Assembly (NCBI GenBank): GCA_029246505.1
Contig: JAQWNC010000022.1
Location: forward strand, 1-57,640
DNA: 57,640 nucleotides
Origin: Arenicellaceae bacterium
Lineage (GTDB): Bacteria > Pseudomonadota > Gammaproteobacteria > Arenicellales > Arenicellaceae
Reading direction: 5' to 3'
Numbering within the stretch: position 1 is the first letter of the stretch; every line of letters begins with the position of its first letter. A model generated the notes under the pieces. That model did no database searches. It saw nothing but the letters and a program-made list of their open reading frames with translations, and was not told the DNA's origin. A program made the position numbers and the translations under genes. Positions 35,071 through 44,369 of this stretch are shown in pieces.

Positions 35071-35093
35071 GTTTTGGGCAACAACCAAACAAA

Positions 35094-35760
35094 CTAATCT
35101 ATGCCCTGATGCGATCTTTTGACTTGATAATCGCGCCGTACGAATTCCCGAGCTATAACGAATAAAGTTTTGCTTTCTGCACCAATAACGCCGCTAACGG
35201 TTTGAGAGATTTTGGATTTGCCATAACGCTGCTGACGATATGGTGTGGATAGTTCGACTATCCGAAGGTTTCTCTTCAGCGCTCGAATCTGTATTTCTAC
35301 AGTCCAACCGAAATTTCGGTCTGCATATTCAAGGATGTTAAAGCGGTGCGTGAGATAGCTCTAAACGGTCCTAAATCAGTATATCGGCCCTTCCAAATAA
35401 ACCTCATCAGCATACACGCAAGCGAGTTCCCCCAGCATTGTTGCGGGGTTAAGAGTTGCTTGGAAACGGAACTGTCGCTTCGGGTTCCGAGTACAAAATC
35501 GGTATCTCCAGATTTGATTGGATCTATTAACTGAGGAATTAGTTCAGGGTCGTCACAAAAATCAGCGTCGAGAAAAACTAAAATATCGCAGTCCCCCGCG
35601 GCATTGATTCCGCGCAGGCACGCTTGCCCATAACTCCGCCGAGGTTCGGATACTACCTTTACTCCATGCTTAGCAGCTACCGAGGCAGTTTCATCTGTTG
35701 AGCCGTTGTCGACTACGATGACCTGCCCTATTCCGGATGGAATACTGTCAAAAACTAGAG
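35094..35760 (-). pseudogene. DPM1-like family 2 glycosyltransferase, 5'-truncated and frameshifted
   Basis: On the minus strand the reading begins at FDSIPSGIGQVIVVDNGSTD, without the usual first strand, and continues through LDADFCDDPELIP to TALTSLNMQ. There a one-base deletion moves the frame. The other frame continues perfectly as DRNFGWTVEIQIRALKRNLR, IVELSTPYRQQRYGKSKISQ and TVSGVIGAESKTLFVIAR to a stop at 35094-35096. Both halves are typical polyprenol-phosphate glycosyltransferase sequence. The 5' end abuts the lctP stop codon exactly, so a deletion joined them. Convergent with the metal operon, 23 bp away. Confidence 0.82.
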
Positions 35761-37560
35761 CTATGCCGGCATGTCTCGTCGTAATTGCTTGCAGGCAAAA
35801 GTAACAAGACCCAGCAAAATTACGGTAGCCATTACGCTTCCTATATTTAACCAGCCCAATGTTGCCGACCAGACAATCGCATACCCGATGCAACCTGAAA
35901 GCAACGCATAATACATAAATGCTGGCAGAGTTTTGCGGATAACAAGACCTTCTTTACCAAGTAATCCGACGACGGCGGAAGCTGCAACCACATTGTGAAC
36001 GCAGATAATATTTCCAGCCGCGCCACCAACTGCCTGCAGTGCGACTATCCAGGTGGGGTCCACTCCAATACGCTGTCCAACACCAAATTGAAATAATGAA
36101 AAGGTCATATTGCTGACGGTATTACTGCCGGCCACAAATGCACCAAAGCCTCCGATAAACGGTGCATAAATCGGCCACGCTGATCCAGCCATTGCCGCGA
36201 CACCTTCTGCCAGTGCGTTTGGCATCTTGGCGAACCCTGCCAGACCATCGTGCGAGTTAAGAAACACCTGCACCATCGGGACGGTAAAAAGTAATGGTAG
36301 CGATGCTTTAAGCATCGTTTGGCATGAACCTTTAACGGCTAGCCCATAACTCGCTATGCTCATACGATGCAAAAACAATGTCGCAAGTGACACCACGATA
36401 AATATCGACCCTGGCAAATATAGGGGCTGTATGGCGCCAGTTCCAACCGATGAATTAAAAATATTTGACCATGAAAATGAAACTGACTGAATAAGGCCTT
36501 TTACACCTAATTCTGGTATCCGGGTGATTATTAGTAATACCGCGATTAAAAAATACGGCATCCATGCAGAGAACATCGACATGGGTTTATTTCCCTCAGG
36601 GCTATCTTTAAAATCGACAACGCCGGTCCATTCAGGTTCCCAGTGTTGTTTATCTGGGAATTCCCACACGTCGTCCCTAGTGGGCATGAGCCAGCCCGCT
36701 TTTGCCGCTGGTACTACAATCGCTAAACCAATCAATGCGCCAATTAGAGACGGGAATTCAGGCCCTAAAATATGCGCGACAATCACATAGGGAATAGTCA
36801 TCGAAAACGCGGCGAATAAAGCAAACTTCCAAATGCGTAAACCATCAACAAATGAGCGTTGGACACCAAAAAAACGAGTCATTAAAGAAACAACAAACAA
36901 TGGGATTAAGGTTCCAGCGATCGCATGCAGAATAGCTACTTTGGTCGCAATCATCGTTAAAAATGGTCGACCAACCGATTCTGCCGTGGCACCAGCAATT
37001 CCCGCCTGTTGGATATACTGATAGACGCTGTCATCGCCCGATAATCCTGTATTTACACCAACTAATATTGGTGTGCCTAAAGCCCCAAAAGAAACCGGAG
37101 TGCTTTGAATAATCATGCCCGCGACGACTGCGGCCATTGCCGGAAACCCCAGCCCAACCATTAGTGGAACTGCAACCGCTGCTGGCGTTCCGAACCCAGA
37201 CGAGCCTTCTATAAAGGAGCCGAACAACCAGGCAATTATGATGACTTGTACCCGTCGGTCCGGTGAGACATCGGTAAAGCTTTTGCGAATAACCCTCAAC
37301 GCGCCGCTCTGCTGCAAAGTATTCAATAGCAAAATGGCGCCGAATATGATGTATAGCAAAGTGGCAGCAACGATAATGCCCTTTACGCTAGCCGCCGCAA
37401 CTTGATTAAAAGATAGCTTCCAGATCCCAAGCCCGAGACCCACCGCAGTGATATATGCCAGCGGCATCGCCCTACTAGCTGGCCATCTTAGTCCTACCAG
37501 AAAAATGGCCACTACCAATATAGGCAGGAACGAAAGTAACGATAAGATTATTGTATTCAT
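35761..37560 (-). CDS. lctP: L-lactate permease family transporter
   Basis: 599 residues, about 13 hydrophobic helices, with LctP landmarks: [73 protein letters not shown] and [20 protein letters not shown]. LctP proteins carry lactate/glycolate with protons across the inner membrane. GAGGATAGTG precedes the ATG. Length is normal for the family, although the gene ends at the junction with a glycosyltransferase fragment, so the last few residues may have been altered. It is downstream of the propeller/DUF6152 unit on the same strand. Confidence 0.9.
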   Translation of the reverse strand: MNTIILSLLSFLPILVVAIFLVGLRWPASRAMPLAYITAVGLGLGIWKLSFNQVAAASVKGIIVAATLLYIIFGAILLLNTLQQSGALRVIRKSFTDVSPDRRVQVIIIAWLFGSFIEGSSGFGTPAAVAVPLMVGLGFPAMAAVVAGMIIQSTPVSFGALGTPILVGVNTGLSGDDSVYQYIQQAGIAGATAESVGRPFLTMIATKVAILHAIAGTLIPLFVVSLMTRFFGVQRSFVDGLRIWKFALFAAFSMTIPYVIVAHILGPEFPSLIGALIGLAIVVPAAKAGWLMPTRDDVWEFPDKQHWEPEWTGVVDFKDSPEGNKPMSMFSAWMPYFLIAVLLIITRIPELGVKGLIQSVSFSWSNIFNSSVGTGAIQPLYLPGSIFIVVSLATLFLHRMSIASYGLAVKGSCQTMLKASLPLLFTVPMVQVFLNSHDGLAGFAKMPNALAEGVAAMAGSAWPIYAPFIGGFGAFVAGSNTVSNMTFSLFQFGVGQRIGVDPTWIVALQAVGGAAGNIICVHNVVAASAVVGLLGKEGLVIRKTLPAFMYYALLSGCIGYAIVWSATLGWLNIGSVMATVILLGLVTFACKQLRRDMPA

Positions 37561-37624
37561 TATTCACTATCCTCGTTGATTACCAGTATCGGTCTAAAAA
37601 CTAACCATGCTTAATCGTGCGCGG

Positions 37625-38068
37625 CTAGCTAGGATCGCGTGCATTAACCAGGGTTGTATTACCTTTGGTTGAACCAAGCCGTTTTTCAACAATCTGCTGA
37701 TACCCATCGCTTTGATACCATTCCCTTGCTAGCTCGGGTGTAGGAAAGCTCAAAATGACCGTCCGCGGAGCGGGAGCCACACCTTCTATTGATTCGGTAT
37801 TTGAGTCAGAAACGAGTAACGTGCTTTGGAATCCTACTTGAGTAGCGCGCACCCCCTTTATGTACTCTTGATACATGGCCTGATCAGTAACTTCATATTG
37901 AAGAACTATATAGGCCGTGGTATCAGTTTCCTGAGCGGCACTTATTCCAATATGACCAAAAATGCCAACCAGCAATACGATTACCCAACGTTCGGCTGTC
38001 ATCTTCTGCGCAGACTGTGCCAAAACTCCTAATATTCCTAACTGATTGTGAGTTGATTTGTTCGCCAT
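37625..38068 (-). CDS. Secreted DUF1330 domain protein
   Basis: 147 residues. The N-terminal extension (QLGILGVLAQSAQKM) precedes a hydrophobic segment (WVIVLLVGIFGHIGISAAQ), so the protein is either exported or anchored. The rest is DUF1330, a ferredoxin-like alpha/beta dimer fold: AYIVLQYEVTDQAMYQEYIK, PRTVILSFPTPELAREWYQS and YQQIVEKRLGSTKG. Most DUF1330 proteins are cytoplasmic; an exported one is unusual. TAAGGAGCAT precedes the ATG, supporting the longer start. Same strand as lctP and the amidohydrolase remnant. Confidence 0.75.
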   Translation of the reverse strand: MANKSTHNQLGILGVLAQSAQKMTAERWVIVLLVGIFGHIGISAAQETDTTAYIVLQYEVTDQAMYQEYIKGVRATQVGFQSTLLVSDSNTESIEGVAPAPRTVILSFPTPELAREWYQSDGYQQIVEKRLGSTKGNTTLVNARDPS

Positions 38069-38167
38069 GCTTATGCTCCTTAATGTTTATCGCTGTGATG
38101 TAGAAGTTACTTCTTAACCGTTGATCTGGCTAGTATCAACCAAATTCTCCACTGACAGTTTATGCTA

Positions 38168-39217
38168 TCAGAGCATGAAATGCTCTTGCAGTAGCCAGCC
38201 TCTGCGTGCCGCAAGCGCAGTAGCATTATAGAACTGTACGCTTTTGGAATCGTTGACCGTATGCTCGCCTAAACCCGCGACTCGAAACATATCGTCACCG
38301 TGGCCCATAAACGAATTGCGCACGCGTTCTTCAACTTCGGAAGTTCCAGAGCCATCACCGACTTCTAAATCCCAGCTCATGAACATCGGCCGCACGCGAA
38401 CCGTCATTTCATTATTTTTCCAGACCGCAAGAATCGGGGCATAGTCAAATGCTGGCAATAGAAGTTGTGCTCCTGACCGGTTGGTTCCGGCCCCATCAAT
38501 TACAGACGTCATGCCTAAACTGTTTACATAAGACATAATGCTCTTGGTGCTGCGCTGCTTCTGTTCCGGCGTTTGGCGGCTTTTTAGGAAGTCATAAGCA
38601 GCAACGGCATCTTCCCGAGTTTCTACCATGCCATTTTCGGCGATCTCAAAGCCCCCTTCAGCGAACAAGGCGATGCCCGCTGTATTAGCTATTGCAGGGC
38701 CATAGGCACGATAATGAATATAAACAGGGTTGTTAGGTAAAGCTTCATCCAATTCAGCTAGGGTCGGGAAACGATTCTCGGCTAATTGTAATGGAGCCCA
38801 ACCGCCAACCACGGTTATTAGTGCGCCTGCCGGAATTGCGTTTGCTTTCTCGGTTAAGGCCGCTTGTAGTTCTGCAATAGAGCGTACAGATTCTATTTCG
38901 CGCATGTCATAGCCGGGGCGCAATCCATGACGAATAAAGTGCACGTGAGAATCCATCAGCCCCGGAATCATCGTGCGGCCTTCTAAGTCGACGGTTTGGA
39001 CTCCATCAAGAGCTTGTAGGTCGTTGCCTAATTCGGTAATGCGTCCGTTGCGAATCAAAAGGCTATTAACAACGGAGTCGTTTTCATCCAGGGTTAATAT
39101 ATTCCCGTTGGTTAAAAACAGATCATTTTCCTGTGCGATTACCTGGCTGCAAAACACAGATACAAACAATAGCGGCCACCGGATTGCTGTACTTATAATA
39201 AAAGTTAAAAATTTCAT
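38168..39217 (-). pseudogene. YtcJ-like amidohydrolase (family 3), 3'-truncated
   Basis: 349 residues with signal peptide and the beginning of an amidohydrolase: FLTNGNILTLDENDSVV, MIPGLMDSHVHFIRHGL with metal-site His91 and His93, VVGGWAPLQLAENRFPTLAE and YNATALAARRGWLLQEH. Family members are about 550-600 residues and continue with the remaining metal-site His and Asp; here the frame stops just after LLQEH. CGGAGAACAG precedes the ATG, so it is still likely translated, but the active site is incomplete. Same kind of 3' loss as the sulfatase at 3950 and tannase at 5238. Confidence 0.8.
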
Positions 39218-39243
39218 CGTCTGTTCTCCGAATAGAGTTTTGG

Positions 39244-39693
39244 TTAGTTGCTACTTTTTTCTGCAGCTTGTTGGGCGCGCGCGCGGCGTTCTACTTCAAT
39301 TACATCATCATCGGAAACCAGAGGGTCGATGAATTCTGTGCCGTCGCTCAGCACGATACTTTCCAGCCAAATAGCCATTTTGCCGGTAGACGAGGGGTTG
39401 CCAGTCGCCGTGATCACTTCTCGATCACCAAACATATCGTCGGTCCAGCCACGTCGAGCTAATGAGAGTTTGCCCGGTGCTTCCACCACCCACTGTTCGG
39501 TTTCGCCATTTTCGTTCACTAGTTCCATAAACACTCGCGCGTGGGGATTTAGTAGATCAAATTTGACGACGGCTCCATGTAATGTGGTGTGCTTGGAAAA
39601 ATCAAACACACCTCTAAAGGAATGATGTGCTTGGGCAATGCTCGATAACAAGTAAGCGGTAAGTAAAAGAACCGCGCCAATAAGAGATTTCAT
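39244..39693 (-). CDS. DUF6152 secreted protein (single domain)
   Basis: 149 residues: signal peptide ending IAQA, then HHSFRGVFD, VVKFDLLNPHARVFMELVNE, WVVEAPGKLSLARRGW and SIVLSDGTEF, with a charged C-terminal tail (EVERRARAQQAAEKS). Predicted mature N-terminus is His-His, and the NPH is conserved. Domain B gene 39723 lies directly upstream and the amidohydrolase remnant directly downstream; spacing under 30 bp suggests one operon. Confidence 0.8.
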   Translation of the reverse strand: MKSLIGAVLLLTAYLLSSIAQAHHSFRGVFDFSKHTTLHGAVVKFDLLNPHARVFMELVNENGETEQWVVEAPGKLSLARRGWTDDMFGDREVITATGNPSSTGKMAIWLESIVLSDGTEFIDPLVSDDDVIEVERRARAQQAAEKSSN

Positions 39694-39722
39694 GGATAAA
39701 TATTCCTAATGTGCTTTCAAAT

Positions 39723-40550
39723 TTATTTAGTTGGGATTATGCAGCTCTCATAGGGGTAAATTTCTTCACTGGGAGCCCAGGTCCAGGCACGCCCCATAAG
39801 TAGCGGTTTTTGAAAGGTTACGGGATCCTGGAGAATTGCTTCGACTTCCAGGCGGTTACCTTTACCAAGCCCATCTCCGTCATTATTAACAACACGGGTG
39901 TAACGTTCCGTAACGGTTAATTGACTACTGTGCGCGAAACCAGCATTCGAGAAATTTGCGTTGATACCGGTGGTTTCGACAACCAGTATGTCTCCTTCAT
40001 AATGACCTACAGAGAATCCGAGTAAGCTTGACTCCAGGTCGGCTGGCGGCTCACGTCCGTCCAGATAGATCGTGCGTCGGGCCGTCCACTCCGAATAGTA
40101 AAAGCTTACGCGATCTTCGTGCTGGGTGATTTCAAAAGCGTGTGGAGCAAATATCTGGCGGGTGAACCCCCATGGGTCGCAAGCAGCGGACAGTGGCGCA
40201 GCGCTTCTGTCTCGGGGAAAATACTCCAGGGCAGAAGAGGTCAAATGACTCGGAATAATTTCGGCCATTTGTTTTCGTTGGGCTTCAGAGCGCAGCTCTG
40301 CATACGAACGATCGATATTGGCAGGATCATCGAGTATCTGGGTTAGGTAGTTTCGTCCTTCGATGGTGCAACCCACATGACAGTATGCGTCTTCTGCTCG
40401 AGGCGGGGGGTCGCTCCACATGCCGCTCAAGTCAGGAGTACTTTGCGCCGCACTCAGCATTGGCAATTGGGCGCACAGAACTAGCGCCATTGATATTAGT
40501 CCGCGATTCGCCTGTTGTTCCCCCAAGTATAAAAAACTGTTAATGCGCAC
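39723..40550 (-). CDS. Secreted 'domain B' protein of unknown function
   Basis: 275 residues from a GTG start without a clear ribosome site; an internal ATG at residue 21 would still leave a signal sequence (LVLCAQLPMLSAAQ). Shares with the product of 24670 the opening DLSGMWSD, the Cys segment AACDPWGFTRQIF, HAFEITQHEDRV, RTIYLDGREPPAD, GFSVGHYEGDILVVETTG and LTVTERYTRV. Two extra Cys (YCHVGC) may form a disulfide. It lies between a DUF6152-domain B fusion and a single-domain DUF6152 gene, on one transcript. Confidence 0.7.
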   Translation of the reverse strand: MRINSFLYLGEQQANRGLISMALVLCAQLPMLSAAQSTPDLSGMWSDPPPRAEDAYCHVGCTIEGRNYLTQILDDPANIDRSYAELRSEAQRKQMAEIIPSHLTSSALEYFPRDRSAAPLSAACDPWGFTRQIFAPHAFEITQHEDRVSFYYSEWTARRTIYLDGREPPADLESSLLGFSVGHYEGDILVVETTGINANFSNAGFAHSSQLTVTERYTRVVNNDGDGLGKGNRLEVEAILQDPVTFQKPLLMGRAWTWAPSEEIYPYESCIIPTK

Positions 40551-40564
40551 CTAATTATATCTAA

Positions 40565-41593
40565 TTAGTTAGGAACAAAGCGGCTGGTCGCTTCGAGGTC
40601 GCAATTAAATGGCGACATGTCACTCTGCGGAGCATAGCGTAAGTCTCGAGTATGCGTCATCGACCCAACGATATTCTCTGAATCCTCGAGTACGAACTCT
40701 ATTCTTATGTGGGATCCTTCATCGATAAGCTCGTATCTTTCTGTCACATGTTTTTGGGCTCCAGAAGGAACGCCATTTTGGTAAGGGGAACGGTGCGGTG
40801 CAAAGTTAGTTGTATCAATAAGAAGGACATCGTCTTCCCAGCTACCAATGGAGTGCCCCTCGTGAAACAGCTCGTTTGATGACGGGTGCGAGCGACCATC
40901 CATAAACACAGTGCGTACTTCATCAAAGTACTGACTACGAATCGTGATTGTTTCCTCGGGCTCGTCTAACACGATCTCCATTGGGTATAAGTCGGTATAG
41001 ATAATCATGGAGGGGGTTGGTTTGGATATGCAAGACAGCTCGGGGTTTTCTTCTGAGGCTTGGCTGTAAGCAGCTTCGGCGATTTTTGCTTTTTCGGTCA
41101 GCACAAGGTCGCGGATCATGAGCTGATCTAAACCACCAGGATAGTCGCTGGAAAGTCTCGAACGGTCGGCTATCCATCGGCCTTCCAAAGTGGCGGCGCG
41201 TGCTTCCGATATGGCGCGTCGTCTTTCGCTCGGTCGCGCTAACAGGGCGATGCCATCCGCTTTCTTTATCGAGTAGATTAACCCGTAAGTTCGTCCATCG
41301 CGCGCGGGATTAACTCCCACGGTCACATAATCGCCTATGGCTAAGGTATCTCGATTCCAACCAAGGCGAGTCATCGTTATTGAAGATGCCATTTGCACAT
41401 TCCACTCGATTTTTTCACCAGATTCGCCAGCAGCATCGACTGTGAAATAAGCGTGCGGATTTCTAAAACTGTACTCAGTAACTACGCCCTCGAAAGTGAC
41501 GACTTCGTCCATGGATAGTGCAGCGTCGCTATGATGAGCAAATACTGGTGTAATAAGTAAATAACATGCTGTAAATATCGTCGTATATTTCAT
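40565..41593 (-). CDS. DUF6152-domain B fusion protein (copy 1)
   Basis: 342 residues from the ATG at MKYTTIF, preceded by TAGGAGATATT; a longer frame from 41629 is less likely. Signal peptide ends PVFA followed by HHSDAALSMDE. DUF6152 part (about 20-125): EYSFRNPHAYFTVDAAGE, QMASSITMTRLGWNRDTLAI. Domain B part (about 140-342): LEGRWIADRSRL, LSCISKPTPSMIIYTDLYPM, RTVFMDGRSHPSSNELFHEG, IGSWEDDVLLIDTTNFA and TERYELIDEG, ending CDLEATSRFVPN. Tandem paralogue at 41703 and a third at 56595. Upstream, its RBS and first codons are duplicated (41606-41657). Confidence 0.78.
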   Translation of the reverse strand: MKYTTIFTACYLLITPVFAHHSDAALSMDEVVTFEGVVTEYSFRNPHAYFTVDAAGESGEKIEWNVQMASSITMTRLGWNRDTLAIGDYVTVGVNPARDGRTYGLIYSIKKADGIALLARPSERRRAISEARAATLEGRWIADRSRLSSDYPGGLDQLMIRDLVLTEKAKIAEAAYSQASEENPELSCISKPTPSMIIYTDLYPMEIVLDEPEETITIRSQYFDEVRTVFMDGRSHPSSNELFHEGHSIGSWEDDVLLIDTTNFAPHRSPYQNGVPSGAQKHVTERYELIDEGSHIRIEFVLEDSENIVGSMTHTRDLRYAPQSDMSPFNCDLEATSRFVPN

Positions 41594-41657
41594 AATATCT
41601 CCTAAACTGGTGTAATAAGTAAATAACATGCTGTAAATATGGTCGTATATTTCATAA
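41544..41657. repeat. 62-bp-period tandem duplication of the 5' end of a DUF6152 fusion gene
   Basis: Positions 41544-41595 and 41606-41657 are 52-bp direct copies differing at one base. On the minus strand each contains ATGAAATATACGAC and the following signal-peptide codons. The upstream copy is therefore a short ORF, MKYTTIFTACYLLITPV plus stop (41655-41602), whose stop codon overlaps the TAGGAG ribosome site of the real gene starting at 41593. This creates a leader peptide in the 5' untranslated region. Confidence 0.9.
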
Positions 41658-41702
41658 ATTTCCTACTCAACTCCAATGGAGTTCGTACCTAATTATTTGC
41701 AT

Positions 41703-42731
41703 TTAATTCGGGACAAATCGTCGGGTGGCTTCAATGTCGCAATCAAATGGCGACATATCACTCTCCGGGGCGAAGCGCACATCCCGGCTGTGGGTCATTG
41801 ATCCAACAATGTATTCCGGGTCTTCAAGAACGAACTCAATAATCATATGGGCACCGTCTTCAATTAGTCGATACCGTTCCACGACATGTTTTTGGGGGCC
41901 AGATGGAATGCCATTTTGGTAGGGGGAACGGTGTGGCGTAAAGTTTGTCGTATCGATGACTAGAACATCATCTTCCCAGCTACCAATGGAGTGGCCTTCG
42001 TGAAATAGTTCGCTAACCGGTGGGTGCGGGCGTCCATCCATATATATCGATCGTACTTCGTCAAAATGTTGGCTACGGATAGTAATTGTTTCTCCGGGCT
42101 CGTTTAGGCTGATCTCAATAGGGAATAAATCAGTATAGATAATCATTGACGGCGTGGGTTTGGAAATACAGGAAAGCTCTGGATTTTCTTCGGAGTCTTG
42201 ATTGTAAGCCTCCGTTGCGGCTTTTGCCTTATCGGTTAAAACCAGGTCGCGTATCATCAGTAGATCCAAGCCTTCCGGATAGTCGTCTGGAAGCCTTGTG
42301 AGGTCAGCAAACCATCTGCCTTCGATGCTGGATGCAAGAGCGTTGGATACCGGCCTCGGTCGTTCTTCGGGTTGGGTCAGCAGGGCAACCCCATTGGCTG
42401 TCTTAAAGGAAGCTATAAGCCCATAACTTCGTCCATCGCGAGCTGGATGGACACCAACGGTTATGGAATCTCCGATAGCTAAAGTTTCGCGATCCCAGCC
42501 CAAACGAGTCATGGTAATCGAAGAGGCCATTTGTACTGTCCATTCGATCTGCTCAATGTTCTCTCCCACGGTATTGACTGTGAAATAGGCGTGCGGATTT
42601 CTCAAGCTGTACTCAGTGACCACGCCCTCGATGGTGACGACTTCGTCCATGGACAGCCCTGCATCGCTGTGATGGGCGAATGCCAGCGAGCTAAGTAAGC
42701 AACATAAGGCAAGTATTGACGTATATTTCAT
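41703..42731 (-). CDS. DUF6152-domain B fusion protein (copy 2)
   Basis: 342 residues from the ATG at MKYTSIL, chosen by alignment with copy 1; a start six codons earlier (MSGKKS) is possible and neither has a strong ribosome site. Signal peptide ends AFA, then HHSDAGLSMDE. DUF6152 (EYSLRNPHAYFTVNTVGE, SSITMTRLGWDRETLAI) and domain B (LEGRWFADLTRL-like, LSCISKPTPSMIIYTDLFPI, RSIYMDGRPHPPVSELFHEG, IGSWEDDVLVIDTTNF) match copy 1 almost line by line, so this pair is a fairly recent tandem duplication. It follows the LVIVD propeller gene by about 60 bp. Confidence 0.78.
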   Translation of the reverse strand: MKYTSILALCCLLSSLAFAHHSDAGLSMDEVVTIEGVVTEYSLRNPHAYFTVNTVGENIEQIEWTVQMASSITMTRLGWDRETLAIGDSITVGVHPARDGRSYGLIASFKTANGVALLTQPEERPRPVSNALASSIEGRWFADLTRLPDDYPEGLDLLMIRDLVLTDKAKAATEAYNQDSEENPELSCISKPTPSMIIYTDLFPIEISLNEPGETITIRSQHFDEVRSIYMDGRPHPPVSELFHEGHSIGSWEDDVLVIDTTNFTPHRSPYQNGIPSGPQKHVVERYRLIEDGAHMIIEFVLEDPEYIVGSMTHSRDVRFAPESDMSPFDCDIEATRRFVPN

Positions 42732-42792
42732 AGATTTTTTACCCGACATTAAATGATGTATTGCGCCATTGGTTTTGATCGTTGACGCTTAT

Positions 42793-44082
42793 CTATTCAC
42801 CAGTGTAACGCATAACCCAAATACCCTGATTCTTATGACTGACGTAAATGTAGCCGCGTGTATCCACAAGAACATCTTCGCTTTGAACAACAAGCGCACC
42901 CCGTGGAAGCGGGCCTCGACGGCTAGTAGGATCAGGTGGTAGAAACCAGCCGGCCTCTTGTGGGTTTACTGGTGTCGAAATATCAAATATTCGTAGACCT
43001 CCATTAAAGTAGGTCATATAAACGTGATCGGTCTGGTTCTCGACCAAAGGATTGTGTTGCAACTGATTCTGATTATGTGGGCCGAAGCGTCCGCCGTGGT
43101 TACAAAAATAATCAAGTGGCTCGCCGGCGGGTGGTTGTGGCATCGGGAAAGAGGAAAGCAGCCGTGGTGCTGTTAAGTCAGATATGTCCACAAGCCCAGC
43201 AAAGTTTAGTGCTTCTCCACAATTCTCAGCGATAGCTTCACTGTTGACAATCGCCAGACCTTTTTCGAGGTAAGGGGTAGTTGTGTGCACGGACAAATGC
43301 GTTGGACCAAATAATGGTCCGAAATCGAGCCGACTGATCTCCTCTATATTTGCGGGGTCTTCAATGTTGGCAATGATAAAACCTGAGCCGCCCATCGGCA
43401 GAAATGCCGTATCACCGCGCACATCCGCCGGGCCGTGCAAACGACCACCGTCATAGGGTGCGGCATCGCCATCCTTCATGCCAGCGGTAGCAAAGCGACC
43501 CACCTCGACTGGACTTGCTGGATCACTGATATCTACGATCATATAAAGTTCGCCTTGATAGCCCGGCAAATTGGCCGCGAGATGCACATAATCCCCACCG
43601 AAATAAGCATTCCGATGAGTACCTCCGCCTGTAGTGAAACTACCTATTTGTTTTGGGTTAACCGGGTCTTTCAGACTCCAGATTAGTATCGCCTCGGGTG
43701 CGTGGGGCTGATCTGCATCACCACCCCAACTGGTTGGCAAAGCGTCGTATGAGGTAATCATAAGATTGTCGGCGATATCCAGCTGCCAGGTTGATGTGTT
43801 CGCTGGACCCTGGATGAAATTGACCATCGTTGGTTCGGTTGGATCTGTAACATCAAAAATCGCCCAGCCGGGATGAAAAAAGTTGGATGTGTACATATAC
43901 CAACGATCTCCAGATTGCAGCAGTGACATTTTGAAGGGTGATGCGTTGGGTGCATCGATATAACCAACGGCTTCAATGTTTTCACCACGGGCACCTTCCG
44001 GGATAGGGTCTGCGAACGCGCCAGTAGCTAATGCCGCGGACACAATGGTTAACAACACTATTCGAATGAATCGATTAATCAT
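42793..44082 (-). CDS. Secreted LVIVD-type beta-propeller protein
   Basis: 429 residues, signal peptide ending TGAFA, AGGAGAACC before the ATG. Repeats of the LVIVD kind, 'xxxIxDISDPxxPxxxGxF': WAIFDVTDPTEPTMVNFIQG, ILIWSLKDPVNPKQIGSF, LYMIVDISDPASPVEVGRFA, FIIANIEDPANIEEISRL, LVDISDLTAPRLLSSFP and LRIFDISTPVNPQEAGWF. Several Cys and conserved NHGGRFGPHNQNQ. These are exported propellers of unknown role, often found with catabolic genes. First gene of the minus-strand unit with the DUF6152 fusions. Divergent from the flavoprotein at 44370. Confidence 0.82.
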   Translation of the reverse strand: MINRFIRIVLLTIVSAALATGAFADPIPEGARGENIEAVGYIDAPNASPFKMSLLQSGDRWYMYTSNFFHPGWAIFDVTDPTEPTMVNFIQGPANTSTWQLDIADNLMITSYDALPTSWGGDADQPHAPEAILIWSLKDPVNPKQIGSFTTGGGTHRNAYFGGDYVHLAANLPGYQGELYMIVDISDPASPVEVGRFATAGMKDGDAAPYDGGRLHGPADVRGDTAFLPMGGSGFIIANIEDPANIEEISRLDFGPLFGPTHLSVHTTTPYLEKGLAIVNSEAIAENCGEALNFAGLVDISDLTAPRLLSSFPMPQPPAGEPLDYFCNHGGRFGPHNQNQLQHNPLVENQTDHVYMTYFNGGLRIFDISTPVNPQEAGWFLPPDPTSRRGPLPRGALVVQSEDVLVDTRGYIYVSHKNQGIWVMRYTGE

Positions 44083-44369
44083 TATTTGGTTCTCCTGTGA
44101 ATTTTCTATAATTAGGTACGTTAAGACTTTTCGCTTTACATCTGATCGTTATACCCACAATACAGCCCAACATATTTATATTGCTCTGATAATCAGGAAA
44201 AACTGATGACGGGCCATAGTATGCTCCCTCCACCCACTGGTAAAGGGGGCAGCGGTTAGATAGGATTTTACAGCCGTTTGAAATCCCAGCAACAAAGTGT
44301 CATATTGCTCGACGTTGTAAATTTCTGTTATAAATAGTTAGACCAATTTAATAAAGATGGAGATTCATA

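Noticed and set aside
35760-35893. Longer N-terminus for the glycosyltransferase running back into lctP
   Set aside because: The extra residues are out-of-frame lctP sequence and do not resemble a glycosyltransferase start.
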